NCBI GenBank assembly: GCA_947626025.1 | Contig: CANQQQ010000012.1 | Span: 1-45,173 of the forward strand | DNA length: 45,173 nucleotides | Direction of reading: 5' to 3' | Source: an uncultured Clostridia bacterium | GTDB taxonomy: Bacteria > Bacillota > Clostridia > TANB77 > CAG-508 | In this document: positions 35,025 to 42,768 of the stretch, one piece after another | Numbering within the stretch: position 1 is the first letter of the stretch | How the letters are laid out: the number at the start of each line of letters is the position of its first letter | Position numbers and translations under genes: made by a program | The notes under the pieces: model-generated | What the model saw: the letters and a program-made list of their open reading frames with translations, nothing else | The model's database searches: none | What the model was told of the DNA's origin: nothing

Positions 35025-36812
35025 TTACTTCAATGCTTTCAAAACTTTCTCTGCTAAATTTTTATCTATTCCTTTTATTTTTGTTAATTCTTCCACTTTC
35101 GCATTTTTTATTTTTTCTATTGTACCAAATCTCTGTAATAGTGCTTTTTTCTTTTTCTCTCCAATTCCATCAATATCATCTAATATTGATTTTGTAACTG
35201 CCCCTTCTCTTAATTTTCTATGATATTCTATTGCAGTATCATGTACGGAATCTTGAAATGTAGTTATTATATTAAATAGTTTCTCTGTTATTTCTATTTC
35301 TTTTCTATCTTCTCCAATTAATGCTCTTGTTTTGTGTTTATCATTCTTTACCATTCCATACACTGGTATATCTAAATTATATTTGTTAACTGCAGTCTTT
35401 ATAGCTTTTATTTGTGTTATACCACCGTCTGCTAAAATCAAGTCTGGGAGTTCTCCAAATCCTCCATTTGTGTTTTCTATTGAATGTTTTAGTCTTCTGG
35501 TAACTACTTCTTCCATACATTTCGGATCATCTTGTGCAAGTACTGTTTTTATTTTAAATCTTCTCGATAAGCTTTTGTTTATTTTCCCATCTTTCATTAC
35601 ACACATTCCTGCTACCATAAATGTTCCTGAAATATGTGATATATCAAAGCTTTCGATTTTTCTTGGTAACTTATCTAAATTCAATTTTTCTTTTAATTCA
35701 TTTAATATATCGTACTGATCTTGTTCTTTATTATTCAAAGTTATTCGTGCATTTTGTTCTGCCATTTCTATAAATCTTAATTTTTCTCCTTTTTGCGGAG
35801 ACTTTAGCTCTACCTTTCTTTTAGCCATATTAGTTAACCATTCTTCAACACTTAATTTATCCTCTATTTCTTCTCTAAGCATTATTTTTGATGGTATATT
35901 TAAACTATTCATATAATATTGTTTTATAAAACCAGATAAAATTTCTTTATCCTCCATATCCTTTAGGTTATCAAAGAAATAATGCTCTCTTCCTATCATT
36001 TTGCTACCACGAACGAAGAAAACTTCTATACAAACTTTTAGATCATTTTTTGCAACACCTATAACATCAATATCATTAATATTAGTATTTGATACTTTCT
36101 GTCTTTGAGAAATATTTTCTATTGCCTGTATCCTATCTCTTATCTCTGCTGCCATCTCATAGTTTTGTGCTATTGATGAATTATTCATTTCTTCTCTTAA
36201 TTTATTTACAACTTTATCTATCTTTCCCTCTAATAACATTTCTATTTGGTGTATTTGCTCCATATATTCTTCTCTTGAAATATTATTTACACAAGGTCCT
36301 AAGCATCTTCCTATATGGTAATTTAGGCATACCCTTTTATTTGACTTAAAGCTTTTGCATTGCCTAATTTTAAATTTTTCCCTTATAAAATTTACCATTT
36401 CTTTTGCACTGCCTGGATTTGCATAAGGTCCAAAGTATTTTGAACCATCATTTACTATTCTTCTAGTGATAAAAACATTTGGATATTGTGATTTTACGTC
36501 AATTTTAATATATGGATATGTTTTATCATCTTTTAAAAGTACATTAAATTTTGGTCTGTTCTTTTTTATTAGATTACATTCTAATATTAAAGCTTCAGCC
36601 TCGTTTTCCACTACAATATACTCAAAATGGTCTACTAATGAGACCATTTTTTCTATTCTAGCAGTTTTATTATTTTTTCTAAAATATTGCCTAACTCTAT
36701 TTTTCAAAGATATTGCTTTTCCAACATATATAATGTTGTCCTCTTTATCTCTCATTATATATACCCCAGGTTTTGCTGGTAATTTTTTTAACTCTTCTTC
36801 AATATTAAACAC
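35025..36812 (-). CDS. uvrC: Excinuclease UvrC
   Basis: UvrC makes the two incisions of nucleotide excision repair. The 595-residue product has the N-terminal GIY-YIG nuclease (PGVYIMRDKEDNIIYVGKAISL), the UvrB-interacting UVR region (about 200-235), the RNase H-like C-terminal nuclease domain (SFDISHISGTFMVAGMCV, DLILADGG) and the HhH pair at the end (DIDGIGEKKKKALL, IKGIDKNLAEKVLKAL). It overlaps almost directly with hpt (two bases apart) in the same unit. Confidence 0.97.
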   Translation of the reverse strand: MFNIEEELKKLPAKPGVYIMRDKEDNIIYVGKAISLKNRVRQYFRKNNKTARIEKMVSLVDHFEYIVVENEAEALILECNLIKKNRPKFNVLLKDDKTYPYIKIDVKSQYPNVFITRRIVNDGSKYFGPYANPGSAKEMVNFIREKFKIRQCKSFKSNKRVCLNYHIGRCLGPCVNNISREEYMEQIHQIEMLLEGKIDKVVNKLREEMNNSSIAQNYEMAAEIRDRIQAIENISQRQKVSNTNINDIDVIGVAKNDLKVCIEVFFVRGSKMIGREHYFFDNLKDMEDKEILSGFIKQYYMNSLNIPSKIMLREEIEDKLSVEEWLTNMAKRKVELKSPQKGEKLRFIEMAEQNARITLNNKEQDQYDILNELKEKLNLDKLPRKIESFDISHISGTFMVAGMCVMKDGKINKSLSRRFKIKTVLAQDDPKCMEEVVTRRLKHSIENTNGGFGELPDLILADGGITQIKAIKTAVNKYNLDIPVYGMVKNDKHKTRALIGEDRKEIEITEKLFNIITTFQDSVHDTAIEYHRKLREGAVTKSILDDIDGIGEKKKKALLQRFGTIEKIKNAKVEELTKIKGIDKNLAEKVLKALK

Positions 36813-36814
36813 TT

Positions 36815-37333
36815 CTACTCCTCTATATATGCTATATATGGTAAATTTCTATAATTATTATCTACATCAAAGCCATAACCTATAATAAATTTATCTGGTA
36901 CAATAAAACCAACATAGTCAAGCGGCACTTCAAATTCACGCCTACTAGTTTTATCAGCTAATGTACATACTTTCAAGCTTGCTGGTTTTTTACTCTTTAA
37001 ATAATCTAATAGATATGTCATGCTTCTTCCACTATCTACTATATCTTCTAATATCAATACATGTTTTCCTTCTATTGGCTCTCTTAAATCCTCTAATAGT
37101 TTTATTTCTCCTGTACTTTCAGTTCCTTCATAACTTGAGATTGTTAAAAATTCGTATTTTAATTTTGTCTTCATTTTTAAAGTTAAATCAACTGTAAAAA
37201 ATACTCCTCCTCGCATTACACAAACAACAGTTACTTCTTTTCCTTCATATTCTTTATCAAGTTGTTCTGCTAGTTCGTACAATCTTTTTTGGATTTCTTC
37301 TTCACTTATTAATACTTTTATTTTTTCTTCCAT
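36815..37333 (-). CDS. hpt: Hypoxanthine phosphoribosyltransferase
   Basis: Hpt salvages hypoxanthine and guanine using PRPP. The 172-residue product has the PRPP loop VLILEDIVDSGRSMTYLLDYL, the N-terminal region MRGGVFFTVDL, and the C-terminal DKTSRREFEVPLDYVGFIVPDKFIIGYGFDVDNNYRNLPYI. The ATG at 37333 follows GGAG by ten bases; upstream in-frame starts are closer to or before the ribosome site. Confidence 0.95.
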   Translation of the reverse strand: MEEKIKVLISEEEIQKRLYELAEQLDKEYEGKEVTVVCVMRGGVFFTVDLTLKMKTKLKYEFLTISSYEGTESTGEIKLLEDLREPIEGKHVLILEDIVDSGRSMTYLLDYLKSKKPASLKVCTLADKTSRREFEVPLDYVGFIVPDKFIIGYGFDVDNNYRNLPYIAYIEE

Positions 37334-37497
37334 ATATAACATTCTCCTTATTATAATTACGGATTTATGTTTCAATTATACGACATTTAGTGTATTTTTT
37401 CAACTATTTTAATAAAAAACCAATTTTAAGTTTCGTATAATTTATATGAATTTTAATCTTTCATTTTTTTCATATTATAGAAAACTATTATTACAAC

Positions 37498-37545
37498 TTA
37501 TATGAATAATTTTTTATTTTTTTGCATAAAATATTATTCATATAA
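37498..37545. repeat. Long inverted repeat upstream of the DUF2508-bofA genes
   Basis: TTATATGAATAAT (37498-37510) and its exact complement (37533-37545) flank 22 AT-rich bases; TTATATGAA occurs once more at 37442-37450. It lies just upstream of the plus-strand pair and may be an operator. Confidence 0.5.
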
Positions 37546-37572
37546 ATTATCTAAATTTCCAGGAGGTTACAT

Positions 37573-37860
37573 ATGATTTATACAAAATATATTAAAGAAA
37601 ATAAGAGTTCTCACCCTAATAATATTGATGTTAATTTAGAGTTGATTCAGTTAATTCTAAAAACTCAAGCAGAGCTATCAAGTGCAAATAATAATTATGA
37701 ATATGCAGAAGGTGATATGATAGATTATTATTCATATTATATTAAGGCTATAAAATCAAAATTAAACTATTTATTGAAAACTGCCAAATCTTCTGGCATT
37801 ATGATTGATAGATTAAAACAAATAGAATTAAAATTTGATGAAAACTATAAGGTTAGTTAA
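37573..37860 (+). CDS. DUF2508 (YaaL-family) protein
   Basis: A 95-residue protein with the DUF2508 pattern: a helix pair around AELSSANNNYEYAEGDMIDYYSYYIKAIKSKLNYLLKTAK. This family usually lies next to bofA, as here, and is associated with spore-formers, but its function is unknown. The AGGAGG before the ATG gives strong initiation. Confidence 0.8.
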   Translation: MIYTKYIKENKSSHPNNIDVNLELIQLILKTQAELSSANNNYEYAEGDMIDYYSYYIKAIKSKLNYLLKTAKSSGIMIDRLKQIELKFDENYKVS

Positions 37861-37987
37861 AAGAAATAGAATTCTTATTAATTGCAGACTTTTCCATTTT
37901 CTCTCTTCTCTACTTAATTTTAATCTATTCATAATGAAGTTCTAAAAGTCCAACCTGTCTCATATTTATTATCATGAGGTGATTGGC

Positions 37988-38248
37988 TTGGATATTTATA
38001 CAATACTTGGATTTTTAACTGGAATATGTATTCTATTCATATTATGTAGAATTTTTATAGTCCCATTAAAATTTATGTTAAAACTTTTAGCTAATTCGTT
38101 AATTGGTGCTATTATATTATATATTATTAATTTTGTTGGTGAATATTTTAGTTTTCATATCGGTTTAAATTTTATAACTATTCTCTTTGTAAGCATATTA
38201 GGAATTCCTGGAGCTGCTTTATTAGTAATAATTCAACTGTTATTATAA
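37988..38248 (+). CDS. bofA: BofA, inhibitor of pro-sigma-K processing
   Basis: BofA restrains the SpoIVFB protease in the mother-cell membrane until SpoIVB from the forespore cuts the complex. The product of about 86 residues has three or four hydrophobic helices and the family's C-terminal pattern GIPGAALLVIIQLLL. The start is probably the TTG at 37988, five bases after GAGGTGA (37976-37982); a GTG at 37979 overlaps the ribosome site. It converges with the ymxH-like gene, overlapping it by six bases. Confidence 0.85.
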   Translation: MDIYTILGFLTGICILFILCRIFIVPLKFMLKLLANSLIGAIILYIINFVGEYFSFHIGLNFITILFVSILGIPGAALLVIIQLLL

Positions 38249-38483
38249 GTCTATTTCAACTAATATAATATCTTCTCCTATGCATTTTATTTGTTTCCAA
38301 GGGATTACAATTTCGTTATTATTAATAAACAAATTTATTCTATTAGAGTTGCCTGGAACAATAATGGATGTAATTACTCCACTTTGTAAATCTGCTGTAA
38401 CATCTTGAACATATCCGAAGTCTTTTTCCATCCTTTATATTGATAACTTCTTTATGTTTAAAGTCTAATCCTTTTCCATTCAT
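38243..38483 (-). CDS. YlmC/YmxH-family sporulation protein, with one CGG +1 frameshift
   Basis: A small PRC-barrel family protein found next to sigG in spore-formers. Translation from the ATG at 38483 gives MNGKGLDFKHKEVINIKDGK, then R-L, then an in-frame CGG at codon 23. Skipping the C and reading GGA TAT GTT gives RLGYVQDVTADLQSG and continues to the conserved EIVIPWKQIKCIGEDIILVE, a 79-residue protein of family length. Without the shift the zero frame reads I-C-S-R-C-Y and loses the family. Family members have a conserved glycine at this point (KLG or RLG). It follows sigG. Confidence 0.85.
38415..38417 (-). other. CGG +1 frameshift site in the ymxH-like gene
   Basis: Zero frame reads CTT CGG ATA TGT. 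Skipping the C and reading CTT then GGA TAT GTT restores the gene. The P-site codon is CTT. Confidence 0.85.
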
Positions 38484-38612
38484 ATAATTTTATCCTTTCA
38501 TAATAAAATTTTCTTTATAATATATGTATGCTTTTTTTTAATAATAAGACTATTATTTGATACAGAAAATTATCGTGCTAAAATAATTTATCCTATAAAT
38601 TTGCTATTATAT

Positions 38613-38644
38613 AAAAAGAAAAGATATGATTATCTTTTCTTTTT
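38613..38644 (-). terminator. sigG terminator
   Basis: A perfect 14-base stem (38613-38626 with 38631-38644) and T-run on the minus strand, following the sigG stop. Confidence 0.8.
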
Positions 38645-38687
38645 CTCAATTCTATGGATTTATAAATTCTTTTATAAACTATATAAA

Positions 38688-39463
38688 CTATTTATATGAT
38701 TTTCTTATTCTAGAAATTGCATTTTTCTCTAGCCTTGAAACTTGTGCTTGAGAGATTCCTATTTCTTCTGCGACTTCCATTTGTGTTCTACCATCAAAAA
38801 ATCTTCTAGCAATTATATCTTTTTCCCTTTTACTTAATCGTTTCATTGCTTCTGCTATACTTAAATCTTCTGTCCACTTATCATCTGTGTTTTTATTGTC
38901 TCTTATTTGATCCATTACAAATATATTTTCTGTTCCATCCTTATATATTGGCTCTTGTAGCGATATAGGAAGCTGTATTGCATCAAAACTAAGAACTACC
39001 TCTTCTTTATCTACTCCTAATGATTTTGCTATTTCCTCTATTGTAGGCTCACTACCTTTTTCCTTTGTCATCGTCTCTTTTACTTGAATAGCTTTATATG
39101 CCAGATCTCTTACAGATCTACTCACTCTTATAGGATTATTATCTCTTAAATATCTTCTTATTTCTCCGAATAATCATTGGAACTCCGGTATGTCGAGAAT
39201 TGAACTTCTTGACTGATATCAAAATTATCTATTGCTTTTATAAGTCCCACACAACCTACTTGAAATAGATCGTCTGGTGATTCTCCTCTTCCGCTAAACC
39301 TTTGAATTACACTTAATACTAGCCTTAAATTACCTTGTATAAATTTTTCTCTTGCTTCTTCATCTCCATTTTTTATTCTAACTAAAAGTTCATTCTTTTC
39401 TTCGTTTGATAATATAGGTAATTTAGAGGTATTTACCCCACAAATCTCTACCTTTTTTATCAT
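38688..39463 (-). CDS. sigG: Sigma-G, with two CGG +1 frameshifts
   Basis: Sigma-G drives late forespore genes such as SASP genes and spoIVB. The first frame from 39463 has VEICGVNTSKLPILSNEEK and VQFSTY, then reaches a CGG (codon 93). Skipping its C gives TAC GGA GTT CCA ATG ATT ATT, a second CGG follows, and skipping that C gives GGA GAA ATA. The result, TYGVPMIIGEIRRYLRDNNPIRVSRS, is the textbook sigma-G sequence. The final protein is 257 residues (Bacillus: 260), ending in the helix-turn-helix MEVAEEIGISQAQVSRLEK. Both shifts are needed. It follows sigE by 132 bases, with an AAGGAGGT ribosome site. Confidence 0.92.
39166..39168 (-). other. Second CGG +1 frameshift site in sigG
   Basis: After the first shift the frame reads ATT CGG AGA AAT AAG. 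Skipping the C gives ATT then GGA GAA ATA AGA, restoring the conserved MIIGEIRRYL. Confidence 0.85.
39185..39187 (-). other. First CGG +1 frameshift site in sigG
   Basis: Zero frame reads TAC CGG AGT TCC AAT. Skipping the C gives TAC then GGA GTT CCA ATG. The conserved residue here is usually alanine, but glycine fits. Confidence 0.85.
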
Positions 39464-39595
39464 AAAAAAAAGACCTCCTTTGGAAATTATATTGTTGATT
39501 ATATTATTTCCAAATTTGGTTTTTTTATTCTATTCACTTTGACTTTAAAATTATTTTAGATATTCTGAAAATGTCCATTGCAATCGTCCTTACGA

Positions 39596-40324
39596 CTATC
39601 CTGTCTTACTTAGTATCTCTTTTTTCATTTTCCCTATGATTTTTTTTTCTAATCTTGATATGTAACTCTGTGATATGCCTAACATATCAGCTACTTCTTT
39701 TTGAGTTTTTTCATTTCCTGTATTAAAACCAAATCGTAATTCCATTATATGCTTTTCTCTTTCATTCAATTTTTGCATAGAAATTCTAAGTAACTTTTTA
39801 TCAACTTCATCTTCTATGTTTTTTGAGGTAATGTCATTCTCTGTCCCTAAAATATCAGAGAGTAATAGTTCATTTCCATCTCCATCTTGCTTTAATGGTT
39901 CATCTATTGATATTTCTCCTTTAGTTTTATTAATTCTTCTTAAATACATTAAAATTTCATTTTCTACACATCTTGAAGCATATGTAGCTAATTTTATATT
40001 CTTAGAAACATTAAAAGTGTTAATTGCTTTCATTAGCCCTATTGTACCTATTGAAATTAAATCCTCTATATCAATGCCTGTATTTTCGAATTTCTTTGAT
40101 ATGTATACTACTAGTCTCAAATTTCTTTCAACTAATGTTTTCTTCGCTTCCTCATCATTATTTTCTAGTTTTTCTAGCAGTTCTTCTTCCTCTTCTTGAG
40201 AGAGTGGAGGCGGCAAAGTTTGACTTCCTCCAATATAAAATACTTCAGAATTATCCTCAATATTAATTATGTATTTATTATAAATATTATTCAAGTTAAT
40301 TTTCAATAATTGTAAAATGTTCAT
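39596..40324 (-). CDS. sigE: Sigma-E, mother-cell sigma factor (pro-form)
   Basis: Sigma-E starts mother-cell transcription after SpoIIGA removes its N-terminal pro-sequence. The 242-residue product has the pro-region [18 protein letters not shown] and the conserved junction [16 protein letters not shown], then [37 protein letters not shown]. The C-terminal [19 protein letters not shown] helix-turn-helix completes it. It is the intact member of this cluster, with no in-frame CGG. It follows spoIIGA by 30 bases. Confidence 0.97.
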   Translation of the reverse strand: MNILQLLKINLNNIYNKYIINIEDNSEVFYIGGSQTLPPPLSQEEEEELLEKLENNDEEAKKTLVERNLRLVVYISKKFENTGIDIEDLISIGTIGLMKAINTFNVSKNIKLATYASRCVENEILMYLRRINKTKGEISIDEPLKQDGDGNELLLSDILGTENDITSKNIEDEVDKKLLRISMQKLNEREKHIMELRFGFNTGNEKTQKEVADMLGISQSYISRLEKKIIGKMKKEILSKTG

Positions 40325-40354
40325 ATTAATATCATTTCCTCCTCCTTTTTAACA

Positions 40355-41237
40355 TTATGTTATGTTCAATCCTATTAGACATTCATATTGACTTTTATTT
40401 GATAGTTTTTTATCATATATTCCTATAATTACATCATCTCTAGTAATCTCTTCATTATTAATTTCCACTTCTATCTTATCTACCTTAAATCCTAATAACA
40501 TTCCGTTTTGCTTTCCTAGAGATGAAAAAGGTAGTACTCTAAATCTTGAAGCATATTTAAAATCTTTTTCATCGAATTCATACTCTCCATTTATTATTTT
40601 TTGTGTGTTGTCTAAAATTTCTTTAGGTAATATATTATTTAAGCTACTTTTCTCAACTATTATTACTGGTGAATTCGTTATTGGGTCTTTTAATAAATTT
40701 CCTGTATCTATCATAGCTTTAACTTTCTGCTCGTTACCATTATTAAAAACTCTCACACTACAGAAAATATCATCCATATTTAATTTGCTTTTTACTAATT
40801 TGAATGCAATATTAATTATTAAAAAACCTAATATACCGTCCTAGTATTGCAATTTTTATAGGATATGTTCCTATTAAGTTTCCATTTTGATATAATATAT
40901 TTCTTGGTTTTATGTAATATAAAATTGCAAAGGCACATCCTCCAAAAGCGAATGACGTAAGATAAAATACCATTAAAGATTTAAAAACGTTTTTTAAATT
41001 TTTAGAGCCAAATGCAATATATATCATTGCTATGGAAAGAAAAATTTTTGCTATTATTGTTGCATATAATGTAATTTCTGTTATGTAATATGCTACTGAA
41101 TAAATACTACCTATAATACTTGATATAACGAGTCTCATTTGTTTAATTTTCTCCTTACAAATAAGTCCTGTTGAAAATAAAATAATGTAATTCATAATTA
41201 TGTTTTCAACAAATACTATATCTAAGTATATAGTCAT
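40355..41237 (-). CDS. spoIIGA: SpoIIGA, pro-sigma-E processing protease, with one CGG +1 frameshift
   Basis: SpoIIGA is a membrane aspartic protease that cuts pro-sigma-E. The first frame from 41237 has about five membrane helices and ends eight codons after an in-frame CGG (codon 134). Skipping the C and reading GGT ATA TTA gives GILGFLIINIAFKLVKSKLN and continues into the protease domain with the catalytic motif KAMIDTGNLLKDP. The rejoined protein is 293 residues (Bacillus: 309). The break falls between the membrane and protease domains. It is followed by sigE. Confidence 0.9.
40836..40838 (-). other. CGG +1 frameshift site in spoIIGA
   Basis: Zero frame reads GGA CGG TAT ATT. Skipping the C gives GGA then GGT ATA TTA. 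It is the only site followed by T rather than A. Confidence 0.85.
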
Positions 41238-41276
41238 TACTTTTATCTCTCACCTCCAATAGAGATTGTATTTATT

Positions 41277-41309
41277 ATTATAGTTTGTATTTGTTTAAAA
41301 TATTGTCAA
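41277..41309 (-). promoter_or_regulatory. spoIIG promoter with wide spacing
   Basis: On the minus strand TTGACA (41304-41309) and TATAAT (41277-41282) match consensus boxes exactly but are 21 bases apart. The spoIIG promoter of Bacillus has the same hallmark (22 bases) and depends on Spo0A. Confidence 0.65.
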
Positions 41310-41326
41310 AATCTCTTGTAGAAAAA

Positions 41327-41358
41327 AAGAAATAATCTAAATTATTAGATCATTTCTT
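41327..41358 (-). terminator. Terminator after the YnbB-like gene
   Basis: A 14-base stem with one wobble position (41327-41340 with 41345-41358), followed on the minus strand by a T-run. It isolates the spoIIG operon downstream. Confidence 0.6.
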
Positions 41359-41488
41359 CTATGTTTTTACAATTTAATTAAATTTATTTGTTGTATTCTT
41401 TACTTTTTAGAAAATTAAATAACATTTTTGTTTCTTTATTTTTGTATATCTACTTTATAATATTTTCCTATAAATATTAAATCAACAT

Positions 41489-42742
41489 TTATCCTTTAAA
41501 ACCAATTTCTTGGATTGCTCTCATAATCCCTATCTTACCATATTCATATGTAAGTCCACCTTGCATAAAAGCAACAAAAGGTTTTCTTATAGGTCCATCA
41601 CAACTTAACTCTATAGATGAACCTTGTGTAAAACTTCCACTAGCCATTATAATTTTATCTGTATAACCAGGCATATCCGCTGGTTCTGGTGCACAATGTG
41701 CATTGACCGCAGATCCAAATTGTATCCCTCTACAATATTTAATCATATCATCTGGATTTCCAAACTCAATTGTTTGTACTATATCAGAACGATTAGAATT
41801 GAATTTTGGAGAAACCTTATATCCTATTTCTTCTAAAACTGCACTTGCAAGTATGGCAGTTTTTAAACTACTTGCTACCACACTTGGAGCGAAATATAAC
41901 CCTTGCAAAAATGCTCTATTAGCACCATTTGTTGGTCCTACTTCTTTCCCTTGACCTGGGCTTGTTAATCTTTCCCCTGCAAGTTCTACTAAATCTTTTC
42001 TTCCTGCTATATAACCACCATTAGTAGCAATTCCTCCTCCTAGATTTTTTATTAAAGAGCCTACTACTATATCTGCTCCAACTTCTATCGGTGTAATAGT
42101 TTCTACGAATTCACAATAGCAGTTATCTATCATTATAATTACTTCACTATTTACTTTCCTTATTTCTGATATAATGTTTTTTAATTGTTCTATTGAAATG
42201 CTCTCTCTTAATGCATATCCTCTTGAGCGTTGTATATGTATCAATTTTACGTTTCCTTTTGATACTCTCTCTACTATCTTTTCTGTATCAAAATTATTAT
42301 CTTTTAAATCTATTTGCTCATAATTTACCCCAAAAGCTTTTAATGAGCTTTTATTTTCTTCTATTCCAATTACTGGGTCTAAAGTATCATATGGCTTTCC
42401 TGCTATACTTAACATTACGTCACTTGGTCTCAAGAACGCAAATAATGCTATTGTCAATGCATGTGTACCAGAAACGATTTGTGTCCTAGCTAATGCATCC
42501 TCTGCTCCTAAAACATCTGCAAATATATTTTCAACACATTCTCTTCCTATATCGTCATAACCATATCCTGTAGTTGACGTAAAATGGACATCTGATAATC
42601 TATATTTCTGGAATGCCGACAAAACTTTCATACTATTGTATTCTGCAATTTTATCTACTTTTTCAAATATAGGTTTAATTTTTTTCTCAGCATTATTTAT
42701 TAATTCTTCTATTTTGGCTTCTATTCCTAGTCTTTGATACAT
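41489..42742 (-). CDS. YnbB/aluminium-resistance-type PLP enzyme (methionine gamma-lyase family)
   Basis: A 417-residue PLP-dependent enzyme of the Met_gamma_lyase family, often called aluminium resistance protein; its substrate is not firmly known. It has SGTHALTIALFAFLRPSD, MIDNCYCEFVE with the PLP-ring aspartate, and VGSLIKNLGGG with the Schiff-base lysine K232. Length and motifs are typical. It is preceded by the WG-repeat gene and followed by a hairpin. Confidence 0.9.
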   Translation of the reverse strand: MYQRLGIEAKIEELINNAEKKIKPIFEKVDKIAEYNSMKVLSAFQKYRLSDVHFTSTTGYGYDDIGRECVENIFADVLGAEDALARTQIVSGTHALTIALFAFLRPSDVMLSIAGKPYDTLDPVIGIEENKSSLKAFGVNYEQIDLKDNNFDTEKIVERVSKGNVKLIHIQRSRGYALRESISIEQLKNIISEIRKVNSEVIIMIDNCYCEFVETITPIEVGADIVVGSLIKNLGGGIATNGGYIAGRKDLVELAGERLTSPGQGKEVGPTNGANRAFLQGLYFAPSVVASSLKTAILASAVLEEIGYKVSPKFNSNRSDIVQTIEFGNPDDMIKYCRGIQFGSAVNAHCAPEPADMPGYTDKIIMASGSFTQGSSIELSCDGPIRKPFVAFMQGGLTYEYGKIGIMRAIQEIGFKG

Positions 42743-42768
42743 GTATTTCCCTCCTGCATATAAAGAGA

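Noticed and set aside
24896-40838. Simple reassignment of CGG to another amino acid
   Set aside because: Reading CGG as any single amino acid leaves the downstream frame wrong; the downstream homology lies in the +1 frame, so a base must be skipped or a four-base codon read.
24896-40838. prfB-type frameshift with an upstream Shine-Dalgarno stimulator
   Set aside because: The six sites share no purine-rich element at a fixed distance and no CTT-stop slippery sequence; only spoIIGA and the ymxH-like gene have nearby GGA-rich stretches.
24881-41237. Split sigF, sigG, spoIIGA and spoIID as ordinary sequencing errors or pseudogenes
   Set aside because: Six events, all +1, all creating CGG followed by GGA or GGT and all restoring glycine, are not expected from random errors or decay. 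Not fully excluded without raw reads.
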